From Podochytrium sp. JEL0797 (lineage: Eukaryota > Chytridiomycota > Chytridiomycetes > Chytridiales > Chytriomycetaceae): a stretch of 24,226 nt of DNA. Of the stretch, positions 1-8,607 are shown piece after piece; positions within the stretch are counted from its first letter, which is position 1; every line of letters starts with the position of its first letter. The stretch is taken from positions 1-24,226 of the forward strand of contig JADGJG010000318.1 in assembly GCA_027596195.1 (NCBI GenBank). Reading direction: 5' to 3'. The notes under the pieces are model-generated. The model ran no database searches. It was not told the origin of the DNA and saw nothing but the letters and a program-made list of their open reading frames with translations. Position numbers and translations under genes: made by a program.

Positions 1-39
1 TGTGGTGGTGGCAGTCGGTTTTGGAGGCGGCAATGGGCT

Positions 40-58
40 GTGCACACTGAATGTGCAC
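40..58. repeat. inverted repeat, small hairpin
   Basis: GTGCACA at 40-46 is the exact reverse complement of TGTGCAC at 52-58, leaving a 5-nt loop. It shares the core CACTGAATGTG-like sequence with the larger hairpin 30 bp downstream, so the two look like diverged copies of one element. Function unknown. Confidence 0.6.
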
Positions 59-86
59 GGGGATTTTTTTTTGGGGAGGAAAATTT

Positions 87-113
87 GCTGAGCACATTCT
101 GAATGTGCTCAGC
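87..113. repeat. perfect 12-bp inverted repeat with triloop
   Basis: Positions 87-98 pair perfectly with 102-113, leaving the loop CTG. The stem lies directly 5' of the 99-bp repeat block. It could be the tip of a mobile element or a terminator-like structure. No open frame or other family signal was seen. Confidence 0.65.
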
Positions 114-123
114 CGCTCTGGGG

Positions 124-222
124 CTAATTCATCTTCTAAATTCGCCGATGTCCTTCTTCTTCTTATTGAAGAGCAACGCACCCCGTCCTCGCGCATTCCT
201 CCCTGCTCTCTGCAGTAATCGC
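124..222. repeat. 99-bp conserved block, copy 1 (upstream of tRNA-Arg)
   Basis: This block matches 10060-10158 at 98 of 99 positions with no gaps; the one difference is T versus A in the GCGCAT(T/A)CCTCC segment. It ends exactly 46 bp before the tRNA in both places. The spacers, also 46 bp each, match at only 33 of 46 positions. The block is pyrimidine-rich in its first half. I saw no convincing C/D or H/ACA snoRNA boxes. It may be a small RNA gene or the residue of an element inserted at a fixed distance from tRNA genes. Confidence 0.85.
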
Positions 223-268
223 AGAACTTCAATGGATCAAGATGATAAAATAATAAAAGAAAACATCC

Positions 269-340
269 GCCCGGGTAGCGCAGCGGTAGCGCATTTGCCT
301 TCTAAGCAAAGGGTCGTGGGTTCGATCCCCACCTTGGGTG
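269..340 (+). tRNA. tRNA-Arg (anticodon UCU)
   Basis: The 72-nt cloverleaf folds fully. The acceptor is 269-275 with 333-339, the D arm GCGC/GCGC is 278-292, and the anticodon stem TTTGC/GCAAA is 294-310 around loop CTTCTAA. The T arm GTGGG-TTCGATC-CCCAC spans 316-332. The anticodon TCT (301-303) reads AGA. The acceptor contains G-T pairs at its first, fifth and sixth positions, with G73 as discriminator. There is no intron and no encoded CCA. Internal promoter elements are an A-box-like stretch from 276 and the B box GGTTCGATCCC (319-329). It is identical in all 72 bases to the gene at 10205-10276. Confidence 0.97.
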
Positions 341-350
341 CTTCATTTTC

Positions 351-355
351 TTTTT
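351..355 (+). terminator. RNA polymerase III T-run terminator
   Basis: A T4 run (346-349) and a T5 run (351-355) follow the tRNA end by 5-15 bp, as expected for Pol III termination. Confidence 0.7.
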
Positions 356-458
356 CTCCACGTACGCAAAGAAACTTCTTTTAACTTAACTTCTTCGTAT
401 TTTTTATTTCTTTTATTCTTTCCGTTTCTGAAAAGAAGACTGCAAAAAGAAGTAAAAC

Positions 459-3400
459 TCAAACATAAAACTTCTTGTTGAGCAAATAAGTCAGAAGGTT
501 GACGTTGACTTTGGCAACCTCGAACAACACCATTGTTTGAACACCGTCGTATTGATGCTGAAGCAAGTCTTCCAAGCGCAGCTCCATTGTGTCTGTCAAC
601 TTTACTCCGAGAATGGACGCTTCGATTGTGAACACACCCGATTCAGCTGACGAAATAGTGAGAGTAATCTGGCCATATCTGAAGAGTTCATGTTAGTTAA
701 AAAGAATGGAAAACAGATATATGAAACTCAACTGCTTTGGGGTGTGGTCGTTCATGGAAATCAAAACACCACGTTTGTACAGATCCAAGGCCGTAAATTT
801 GAAGGAGCCAAACTGAGGAACATTGCCCGACTTCTGGAGCTCTTTGAGGTGGAAGTACTGCCTCGTGAAGGGGAAAGGCCCTTTCTTCACCTTCAAACTG
901 AAATCCATGTCAATTTTTTTACGCGACGAGAGGGAGACTGGAATACTCACGTCTTCTTATGTTGGGCCATGCAGCTATTGATGTAATCATGGTAGGATTT
1001 CTTTTGCTCGGCAAGGTAAGTCGCCTTTTCGTGCAAATTCTGCAGCGTCTTCCTCAAAGCCAGTGCTTCCATTTTGCGCTGCGTCTTGCGTTTTTGCCGG
1101 TTCAGCATATCCTGTAAAGCAAAATTGAGAAAAAGACATGAAGGAAAAATGCGACATACATGGGCAATCAGATTCATCATATCTTGGTACCCGTTTTTCT
1201 TAGAAACAACACCCGCGTCTTCCAGTTTGGACATATTTTCCAATGCTCTGTTTTTAACAACATGGAACGTCGCACTGAAAGTATTGATTAGTTTATGTTG
1301 ATTGCACAGAACTGGCGTTCAAACTCACAGCGAAGCCTGCTCGGATTTGAGACAGAACAAGGACCCACTACCAAAAAAGAGGGACCCGGAACCAAACTGA
1401 TTGGAATTTCTTCTTGCTTCGGCATTCTCCTTTGCAGTACTGGTTCGCTCCTCTGTTGCAACGGTTTTGGGAGCAAGAGGTTTTGGAGCCTTGGCGGGAA
1501 GTTCCGTTCCAAAATCGACAGTGTTCTTCCAAGCACTCGCTTCCGTCTGTCGGCTCGCGGACGTTGCCGCAATTGAGATTGTATCAGCAGACATTACAGC
1601 CGCATTGCTTCCATCACGTTGCAAGGGCGAGCTACCGGAATCAACCACCTCTCTCCACTCCTGATTCTCTTTCCTGTCTCGTCTCTCTTCGAGCTTTTTC
1701 ATGTCGCTCTCCGTGTTGTTTTTAAAAAACTGCTCTTCTTTTTCGGTGACAGGGGATTCAAGAATGTCGAGGAGGTTCTTGCCGTGCTGCACTTTGATCA
1801 CGACCAAAACGAGACGCTTGGTTTCGTTGATGAGGTGCCTCAGCTTTTGATCTTGGTCTAGGAATTTTTTTGGAATAAGTTGAAAGATTGGGGGCCGGAA
1901 AGCGTGGCAAGCGTGGTTTACCTTCGAGGTGAGGGAATTTGTTGACCAAGTTGAGATACACTTCGTGACGCGTGTTCTCTGAAGGAGAGGGCGCTGGGCC
2001 AAGCTCATCCAAGACAATCTTGATGGGGTCCTTCTTATCGGTAATCTAGATTTTGACCGGTTTAGCATATCGAATGTGAAAAATTGACTGGTTCGCACTC
2101 ACAATGTCATCAACGCAGCTGTTGAGTGCATCGTGGACTTGGAAAATCTCGTTGGGTGTAATGAAAATGGACAACTTTTGCTGACTGCTGAGATCGTTGT
2201 ATTCGTCGATCCCGAAATATTCTTCCGATGGCACAACCTCCGATGCTGGTAAGGTAAACCATTAGTTGAATATCATATTGAGATAGGAAACGGCGTGTAG
2301 TACCATCGTTGAAAAATTGCATAAACTCTTTGTTGGCTTCCGAAATATAGGTTTGGAGCTCCGCGTTGTTCTCAGTTCCCGCCAAACGACATACGGACAC
2401 TTGGTGCAATGTTTTGGCCACCTAGAATTATATACGTTTAGCTCCACGAAATCACAAAGATGGAAATGACACACCTCTGCAAGATTTCTGCGTTGGGCTG
2501 GAGAAACCGAACACTCAATAATGTCGAATCCCTCAGGGGCGCTTCAGATGAAATGTGCATAATTTAGAACAAAATCAAGTCATTGCGGTCAAAGAACTAC
2601 TCACACGATGACCGGGTTCATGTATCGATAGTATATCAAGTTGCCGACGATCTTCAAAATCTCCGTGTCATTCCCAGGAAACTTTTCTTGCATCGCATGC
2701 TTCAACTGCATGGCAATATATCTGATTCCGAACGGCATATTTTTGAGCGAACCCATAATGGCTCTCAGGAACATGTTGGTCGTGTCCTTCAATTTCTGCG
2801 TGTCTGAACACGGGAAAAAGGTCAGCACATACTTTTCCATGCAGCACGTAAACAATACGTACTATCTTGCAGCTTTTTCTGCACCTCGGGGTCAGCAGCG
2901 ATTTGCTCCGCCGAAGCCTCGTACGATCGCTTGGATTGCTCTCCACTGCGAACTTCATCTTCGCGAATAAGATTCTTGTAGATCTAATAAATATGGCAGA
3001 TATTAAACTTATGTGTGTGTGGAGCTTCGCAAGTGACAAGCGTTACAAAGACGGGATCGGTTTCCATGTTCAAATTGGAATCGGCCAAAATAGTCTTGAT
3101 CAAAGGCTGGAACAAATCTCTGAAGAATTGTCGCTCTTTTGCGCCTCTGCATGAAATAATTTAGTCTAAAGAACTCGTATCTCCCATGAAAGGAATCATA
3201 CCTGACGTATTGCAATACCAATTTGATGAACAAAGGATTCGCGCGCCAAAACTCATCGAGCTTTTCGATTTCCCCGACTTCCAGTTTGATACAAGTCTGA
3301 ATAACGATGACATTCAATTTCAGACAATTCAATTGACATGAATTTATAGCCAATATTTACCTTGATGAGGTTGAGTAGAAGGTACTCCTCTCTGACATTT

Positions 3401-5588
3401 TGCGCGTACCCAAACAACGTCAAAGTGACCTGCTCGAGAACCTTCAATATGTTTCCAGCCGTTCTCTTGCTCAAAGAATACATGAGCTTGGCCAAGTAGT
3501 TTGGATTCGTCTGAAGCAGGTAAAAAAGCTGCTGATACGCCTCCAACTTGACCCTCGCATCTTTATCAAGCAATTTTTGAGTGAACGGCGCAGCACACTT
3601 TTCTGCTGCTGCCACCAAACTCGCACGCGGTTCAGCACTTCCAGCATTCGCCCCCTTCAATTTTTTGTAGTATGCGGCCGTCGAAGTTGCCCCAGACCCT
3701 TCACTCAACGCCTGGTGATACACCTCCTCGATTCCAATGCGATTTTTGATCAAGAGGGCGATCTTCAAGTCGAGGTCATTCAATTCGGTTTCCGAGGTAC
3801 CATTCTCGCGAATCGATTTGACCACGTTTTGACGCAAGTCTTCAATATCGAGGTCGTCCTCGAAATCGCGATCCGAGTCTTCGAGGAGGTGGACGAATTC
3901 TTGGATGATTCTGACAGATGGATTTTGGAGAGAGGCTGGGGGGGGGGGGGGGAGGGGGGGGAGAGGGGTAAAAGAGCTTATGTCAGTTTTTATTCGTACG
4001 TGTGGATGTGTAATACAAACTGGGAACTTACTTAAGTTTCTATAGGCCTTTCGCATTTGCTTTGCGCGCCAGAGAGCTTGGATCTTGACGACTGCGTCCG
4101 TATTATTTTTGAAGTGATCAAGTCGCGCTTGGTACTTCGATTTCTCCTTCTTGGCGCGGACTCTCGCTTGCAACTTGAAATGCCAAAAAACGATCAAAAA
4201 ACCCCCCAGCGTCGCAAAACAATGAAAGAAAACGAACACACACCTTCACAAACAGTTGCTCGTTGCTCGAAAACTCATTCCACCTGTTCTCCTTCTCCTT
4301 CTCCACCTTGTGCCTCCGCAACGATCCGGTCCGCTGTCTCGCTTTCCGCGCCCGCGCAACGGCCTGGATTTTTGTGATTTTGTTCAACCGGTCTGCAGCC
4401 TTCAACTCTTCCAACTGCTTTTGGGCGTGTTTAGAGCGCACGAGGGATTGCATGTGGATCAACTTTGAAATATTTTGGTTGAAGTGGTCTTGACGTGCGC
4501 GGTCTTCTTCTTCGCGGATCCTGCGGGCTATACGCATTTCAAAAACGATTGCCAAAAGATTAGAGGACGTGAGGAGAGAGGAGAGGCACGAGCAACTCGC
4601 GCGCACCTTTTTCTTCGGGAGTTTCGACCACTTCTTCCTCAATCGCAATCGCCAACGCGTTTTCAATGTTTCCAAACTGAGGCATAGCAACTCCGGAAGC
4701 TTCGAGGGACTGTTGCGTTGCTTCGATCTGATCCTCCGTGAATTTGAGCTTGCCCACAAGATTGTTGATGGACGGGGCGAGGCCTTTTTTGGCAAGAACA
4801 TGACTGATAAAGTGACGGGGTGAGGGGTTACGATATGTGAGTATGGACGCTGGATGATGAAGCGAGGAGAGGTTGGATATTACCTCAACGCGTGAATGCA
4901 ATAGATAACTTTCGGGAAGTTTTTCTTTTCGTACAAGTCTGTCAACTCGAAAAAGAAGACCTGAAAATGCGTGTTTAGGTATTTAATTTCGGGAAAATTA
5001 TAAGGAGGCTAAATTCACCTCTGGGAGGCCAATCTCCCTCATCGCGTTGAAAAAGAAGTTGATGTTGTCAGAATGCTTATATTGAAGCTTTGTTCGATTC
5101 TATAATTGGAGAGAAATTGGTACTTTGAGCATGCCATGTTGGAAGGCCGCGGTACATCAGATCACTCCACCTCGAATATTCTTTTGACACTCTCGGGATG
5201 AAATGACTTGGCCAGCTTCGCAACCACAATTCCATTTCTCATGTCTTCCTCTAATTCCGTTGTGTCCGCGATCTCTTCTTTGACACAGGCTTCGATCCAT
5301 CTGTTCTTGAGCGTGAGCGAAAGGACGAGCAGGAATGAATGAAAAACAAACTCAACTCTTTCGCCTCTCCAATGTGGCACAAATATTCATACGTTTGAAT
5401 ATCATGTCTCTCTCGATCCATCCAGGAACCGTCCTTCTTTTCTCCCGCATCGTGCTTTTGAAGCCTGACGCGTCCGTGTTTTCCTAATAAAGGACGAATG
5501 TCAGGGTCTCGACTGGCCGCATTCCCCACGGGGATCAGCGCAGTTACTAACCGTCGTGCAGATCAGTGTGGAGGTGATCGTCAGCCAT
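459..5588 (-). CDS. IQGAP-family Ras GTPase-activating-like scaffold protein (22 exons, 1268 aa)
   Basis: An actin/Rho-GTPase scaffold of cytokinesis and cell polarity, by family. Exons: 5588-5552, 5483-5357, 5300-5171, 5099-5019, 4960-4884, 4803-4607, 4527-4244, 4173-4032, 3935-3361, 3296-3202, 3146-3047, 2983-2863, 2803-2605, 2541-2475, 2421-2304, 2245-2103, 2045-1922, 1857-1329, 1274-1160, 1111-951, 897-733, 678-459. The sum is 3807 nt with no stop. An N-terminal CH domain (about residues 45-170, YEYLCHIGEAKEW, IYCIHALS) precedes about four IQ motifs (230-357). The RasGAP-related domain is about 480-790 (YYRYMNPVIVAPEGFDIIE). The IQGAP C-terminal domain ends in KVNVNLLTYLLNKKFYV. No WW domain is seen and the CH-to-IQ linker is short, so it is smaller than animal IQGAPs. 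Arg568 occupies the RasGAP finger position. Family assignment is very secure; single junctions in the linker of exon 18 are less so. Confidence 0.95.
3936..4031 (-). other. IQGAP intron 8 with poly-C polypyrimidine tract
   Basis: On the coding strand this 96-nt intron ends in about 8 C, a T and 15 C directly before AG (plus-strand G runs at 3938-3952 and 3954-3961). The donor is GTAAGT. It is the longest of the 21 introns in the gene. The exons on either side join in frame between the last IQ motif and the segment leading to the GAP-related domain. Confidence 0.8.
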
Positions 5589-5732
5589 TCGTTTTCACGT
5601 TGTTTTGCGAAATCGTGACAATTATTTTCTGACCCAAAAACAAGAAAAGTCGACAAAAAAACAAAAAATTACTAAAATCCCGTGCGGGATGAAGAAAGAG
5701 GTTGGAAGAGAAGTACTGTTTAAAAGCGTTTA

Positions 5733-5984
5733 TCACTTCCCATCAACCACACCCATCTGCCCTCCAAGAACAAATTCCTCCTTATGAGACCGAGTACCCT
5801 TCCCACCCAATCCACCAAGAGCCAGCACATTCACCCCATCCCCTGCATGCCTCACATCCATCAACAAACTCCTGCTGCCCTCCAAGAATGCGGTGGAATG
5901 ACCGGCTAATGAGACCGAATAGAATGTATCCCTTGCATTATGAGCGAGTGTTCGTCGATCGCGGTGAGCGATTCGAGAATGATG
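5733..5984 (-). other. minus-strand open frame, possible 3' exon or gene remnant
   Basis: A frame of 83 codons runs open from 5984 to a TGA at 5733-5735. It contains a glycine-rich stretch GDGVNVLALGGLGGKG near its C-terminal end, followed by a charged segment and a final VVDGK. It has no ATG near its start, and an in-frame TAA lies just upstream (5985-5987), so it could only be a 3' exon or a remnant. The underlying DNA contains an imperfect tandem duplication. I do not recognise a family. Confidence 0.25.
5757..5918. repeat. diverged tandem duplication, about 120-bp unit
   Basis: CTGCCCTCCAAGAA occurs at 5757-5770 and 5875-5888 (spacing 118). ATGAGACCGA occurs at 5784-5793 and 5909-5918 (spacing 125). 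The 7-bp difference in spacing shows an indel between the copies. Confidence 0.6.
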
Positions 5985-6110
5985 TTATATTTAACTTATG
6001 TGACGTTCACGTTTGCGGATGATTTCTTGCATGGATTCAATCGATTGATTGACAAAGTCTTAAAAGTCGATCACGTCAGCAATCTGAAAAAGATGGCGTT
6101 GTTGGCACGG
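5963..6110. repeat. dispersed duplicate, copy A
   Basis: Three exact blocks are shared in the same order with 6325-6540: GGTGAGCGATTCGAGAA (5963-5979), a 23-bp block at 6055-6077 containing TTAAAAGTCGATCACGTC, and GTTGGCACGG (6101-6110). The intervening sequence differs in length. On the minus strand the first block encodes (I/V)LESLT in both copies. Confidence 0.75.
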
Positions 6111-6324
6111 CCCCCCCCCCCCCAACACATTAACAATTTCTGTGGAGAAAATGTCTTTGCTTTCTCCCAAGTCCAGTGCTCAGTTGAATTTTTCTTCGAG
6201 TACTCCTTGAACTGCAATTTGATTCCACAATCCTTTCATCCAAATATTTCGGCAACACTTTCCGGTTGTGTGTTCGAGGAGAAGAGACGATATGATTTCG
6301 TATCCCTTCCCTTACGACTTTCGT

Positions 6325-6540
6325 GGTGAGCGATTCGAGAACAAGGGCGTGTGGGGTGGTGGGGGGGAGTTGGTTTCGGGAGTCGTTGGTGGAAAGGAGA
6401 GGGAAGAAGCCAAGAGGGTGGGAAACTCGGAGCTCAGTCGCCGTTTTTCGGAGAGGAGCGTGACGAGGCAGCATTGCAATTGACGGATTAAGTCTTAAAA
6501 GTCGATCACGTCGCAATTTTTTTGGCATTAGTTGGCACGG
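6325..6540. repeat. dispersed duplicate, copy B
   Basis: The matching blocks are 6325-6341, 6490-6512 and 6531-6540, about 360-435 bp from copy A. The first inter-block segment is about 70 bp longer than in copy A. Both copies have diverged heavily between the blocks. Confidence 0.75.
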
Positions 6541-6601
6541 TTCGCGTTTTTGGGAACCCTCCTCCCAAAAAAAAGCTATCGACAGCAAAAAAAGAAAAGG
6601 A

Positions 6602-6655
6602 GACTCACAGTATCCAACTGCCCGTGGAGAAAAAAAAGCGACTCACAGTATCCAA
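6602..6655. repeat. 16-bp direct repeat pair
   Basis: GACTCACAGTATCCAA occurs at 6602-6617 and again at 6640-6655, 38 bp apart. Read on the minus strand, each copy contains a splice-donor-like T|GTGAGTC, so the pair duplicates a potential 5' splice site. Confidence 0.7.
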
Positions 6656-6703
6656 GACCCTGCTGGTCCGCCGCAAAAAAGACTCTTGATTCCCCGTTCC
6701 AAC

Positions 6704-7160
6704 TCATCCACAACACCAACACTTTGACACCGCTTCCACCACCCTCGAACATCCCTTTGATGCCGTTCGTGGTGCCCACCAGTTCATGCACGGTTCCACC
6801 ATTTTACCGATGCGAGACGTGCGTATTTCCATGCTTTCTGTGAGCTCGAGGAGAGAAGATTCGATGTCCGTGAGGGTTCTTTTGGTGGTCGTGGTGGATT
6901 CAGTGGTTCCTGTGGAAGTGCAGTGGGCAGAATGGCTTCCATGCAGCTTTGTTGTGAGAACTTGTTCGAGGGTGGTGGTGCCGTGGTGTGGTGGTGGTTT
7001 TGAGCAAGGGTGGCGGGGTGGGTGGATGAGTTGCGTTTTGGAATGGGATTCGTGGTGAAAGCGAAACGAGAAGGAGAAATTTGGTCTTGGAGAATGGTGG
7101 TGTGGCTTTTTCTTAACGCGAAAAAAAACCAACCGCCTCACCATCAAATGCCAGGGACAT
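6704..7160 (-). pseudogene. possible minus-strand gene or decayed gene, unrecognised
   Basis: An ATG at 7158-7160 opens a model with exons 7160-7142, 7085-6808 and 6754-6704. Its introns are 56 and 53 nt with GT-AG ends, and it gives 115 aa without a stop. The product is Ser/Pro/His-rich and its C terminus is implausible (Cys/Trp-rich). A different frame of the same DNA encodes a helical, coiled-coil-like segment (LTDIESSLLELTESMEIRTS). That segment would continue into VHELVGTTNGIKGMFEGG only across a one-base frame change near 6790. Two readings compete, so I call this a probable remnant, not a gene. It is divergent from the methyltransferase, with which it would share an upstream region. 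Confidence 0.25.
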
Positions 7161-7404
7161 TTCTGCCGTGATTATGGAGGCGACTGTGGGTTTGGGCGAC
7201 GAGTGCTGCCGGGTCGAATTCTCGGCCGAACATTCACATTCACATCACACCAAAAAAGGGGATTGCGATGCGAAGTTTCTTTTTCGCGGCGCTGAAACCC
7301 AAATAGAGCGCGCGTAGACTATCCTTTATTCCCTCTCTCCTTTCTATTCATTTAATTTTTTTTGTTGAAAATGAAGGAGATGCACAGGAGATGTACGAAA
7401 AAAA

Positions 7405-8486
7405 ATGAGCGAACCTGTGGAAGTCGTACCAACCGAGATTGTTCCATGGTGCGCCACAATGCCGCAATTGAACCAACCATTCACTCTGTGAGACAGGCGA
7501 TTCAAGAACATTCACGCTTCCGCGAGTCATCAGGCAGAACGAAGTTTTTTCTTTGGCGACTTGGAAGGTGCACTGCGACCCTGCTTTCACCTTGCTCAGG
7601 GCTAACTGAGGCTTCGAATGCGTTTTTTAGTGATCATCAAACCTGATTTGGATAACGTGGACATCACCCTGGATCAAAACACTGGCCGTCGGTTCTGGGT
7701 TCGTACCAACGCAAGCCATCACCGCTTTCGCTGATTTCGATCGAACATCATACCCAGGACGCCTCTTACCTCCTCGCGAAATACATCTACTCCCTGACCT
7801 CCCCGCAAAAAGTGTCGCGAAAGTCGAAACCGATTCATCCGTTTGCAGGCAAATCCGTCCTCGAATTGGGATCTGGGACGTCAGGGCTGTTGCCTCTGGT
7901 CGCATTGTCGTGTGGAGCTGATATGGTTGTCGCGACGGATATTGATGCGGAAGCGTTGGTTCGGTTGGATCGAGCAGTGCGGGAAAACTTGGCGCAGTGG
8001 GAGGTGAAGCGGAGGTGGAGAAGGGGGGAGGAGGTGAATTGCATGTGGGCGGTTGAGGAGCTGACTTGGTAACATGGCTCTGGTGTTGGAGGGTGTTGGG
8101 TTGACTGACGCATTTGGCATTCCGATTTTCGAAACAGGGGGGTCGCATCAGATCAAGAACGCGTTCTCGCGAAACTCGATTCAATGTCCAAGAATCCCTC
8201 AGACAATGGCGACACTCCAGTGCGCTTCGACTTTGTGATTGCGTCCGAAATCATGTACCTCGCGGGTCAGCACAAGAACTTGGTCAAAACCATCAAGTCC
8301 TTTTGCCACAAGGACACGATTATGTACATGGTGTACAAACGGCGTGGGTTGGGGGAGGAAGGGTTTTTCAAGATGGCCAAGTGGGCTGGATTGGATTGTG
8401 TTGTGGTTCCGAGGAATGCGATGGATGCCGAGTTTGTGGATGATTTGGATCATGAGATTCTCGAGATTCGACCGAGTTTGCAATAG
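7405..8486 (+). CDS. METTL21-type (Methyltransf_16) SAM-dependent methyltransferase, 5 exons, 283 aa
   Basis: Likely a protein-lysine methyltransferase; the substrate cannot be told from sequence. Exons: 7405-7487, 7527-7567, 7631-7698, 7758-8068, 8138-8486, 852 nt in total. The family signature FWDASYLLAKYI is formed across intron 3. The SAM motif I VLELGSGTSGLLPLVAL and the acidic VVATDIDAEAL follow. ELTWG is formed across intron 4, and the post-II segment FDFVIASEIMY comes next. The length is near the family norm. The start ATG follows an A-rich leader. Intron 1 is only 39 nt and its removal is needed to skip an in-frame TGA at 7488-7490, so the N terminus is the least certain part. The stop is 122 bp upstream of the next gene, which has the same orientation. 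Confidence 0.88.
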
Positions 8487-8607
8487 TAAACTTTTCTCGC
8501 GACTCAATTCTTATGCGATCTTCCGTCGTTTCGGAGGAACGCTGGAGGAACGCGAGCTGGCATTTTCGCCAAAAACATCGAAATCGAAAAAAAGCCAAAA
8601 CTCGACA

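Larger units (their letters stand above)
5589..7404. other. 1.8-kb interval without a closable gene
   Basis: The interval lies between the divergent starts of the IQGAP (-) and the methyltransferase (+), so both promoters should be here. It holds several internal direct duplications, a 13-C run (6111-6123), and minus-strand stretches that read like protein but are interrupted by stops or frame changes. No complete gene with convincing homology could be assembled on either strand. It looks like decayed or fast-evolving coding DNA, not random spacer; that is an inference from the repeated peptide-level similarities. Confidence 0.5.

Noticed and set aside
124..222. C/D or H/ACA snoRNA in the 99-bp block
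   Set aside because: No RUGAUGA/CUGA pair and no hinge plus ACA tail at the right spacing on either strand; only weak hairpins were seen.
103..384. Plus-strand open frame across the repeat block and tRNA
   Set aside because: It runs straight through a structured tRNA gene, and the similar frame at the second locus does not conserve its ends; it reflects the DNA repeat, not a protein.
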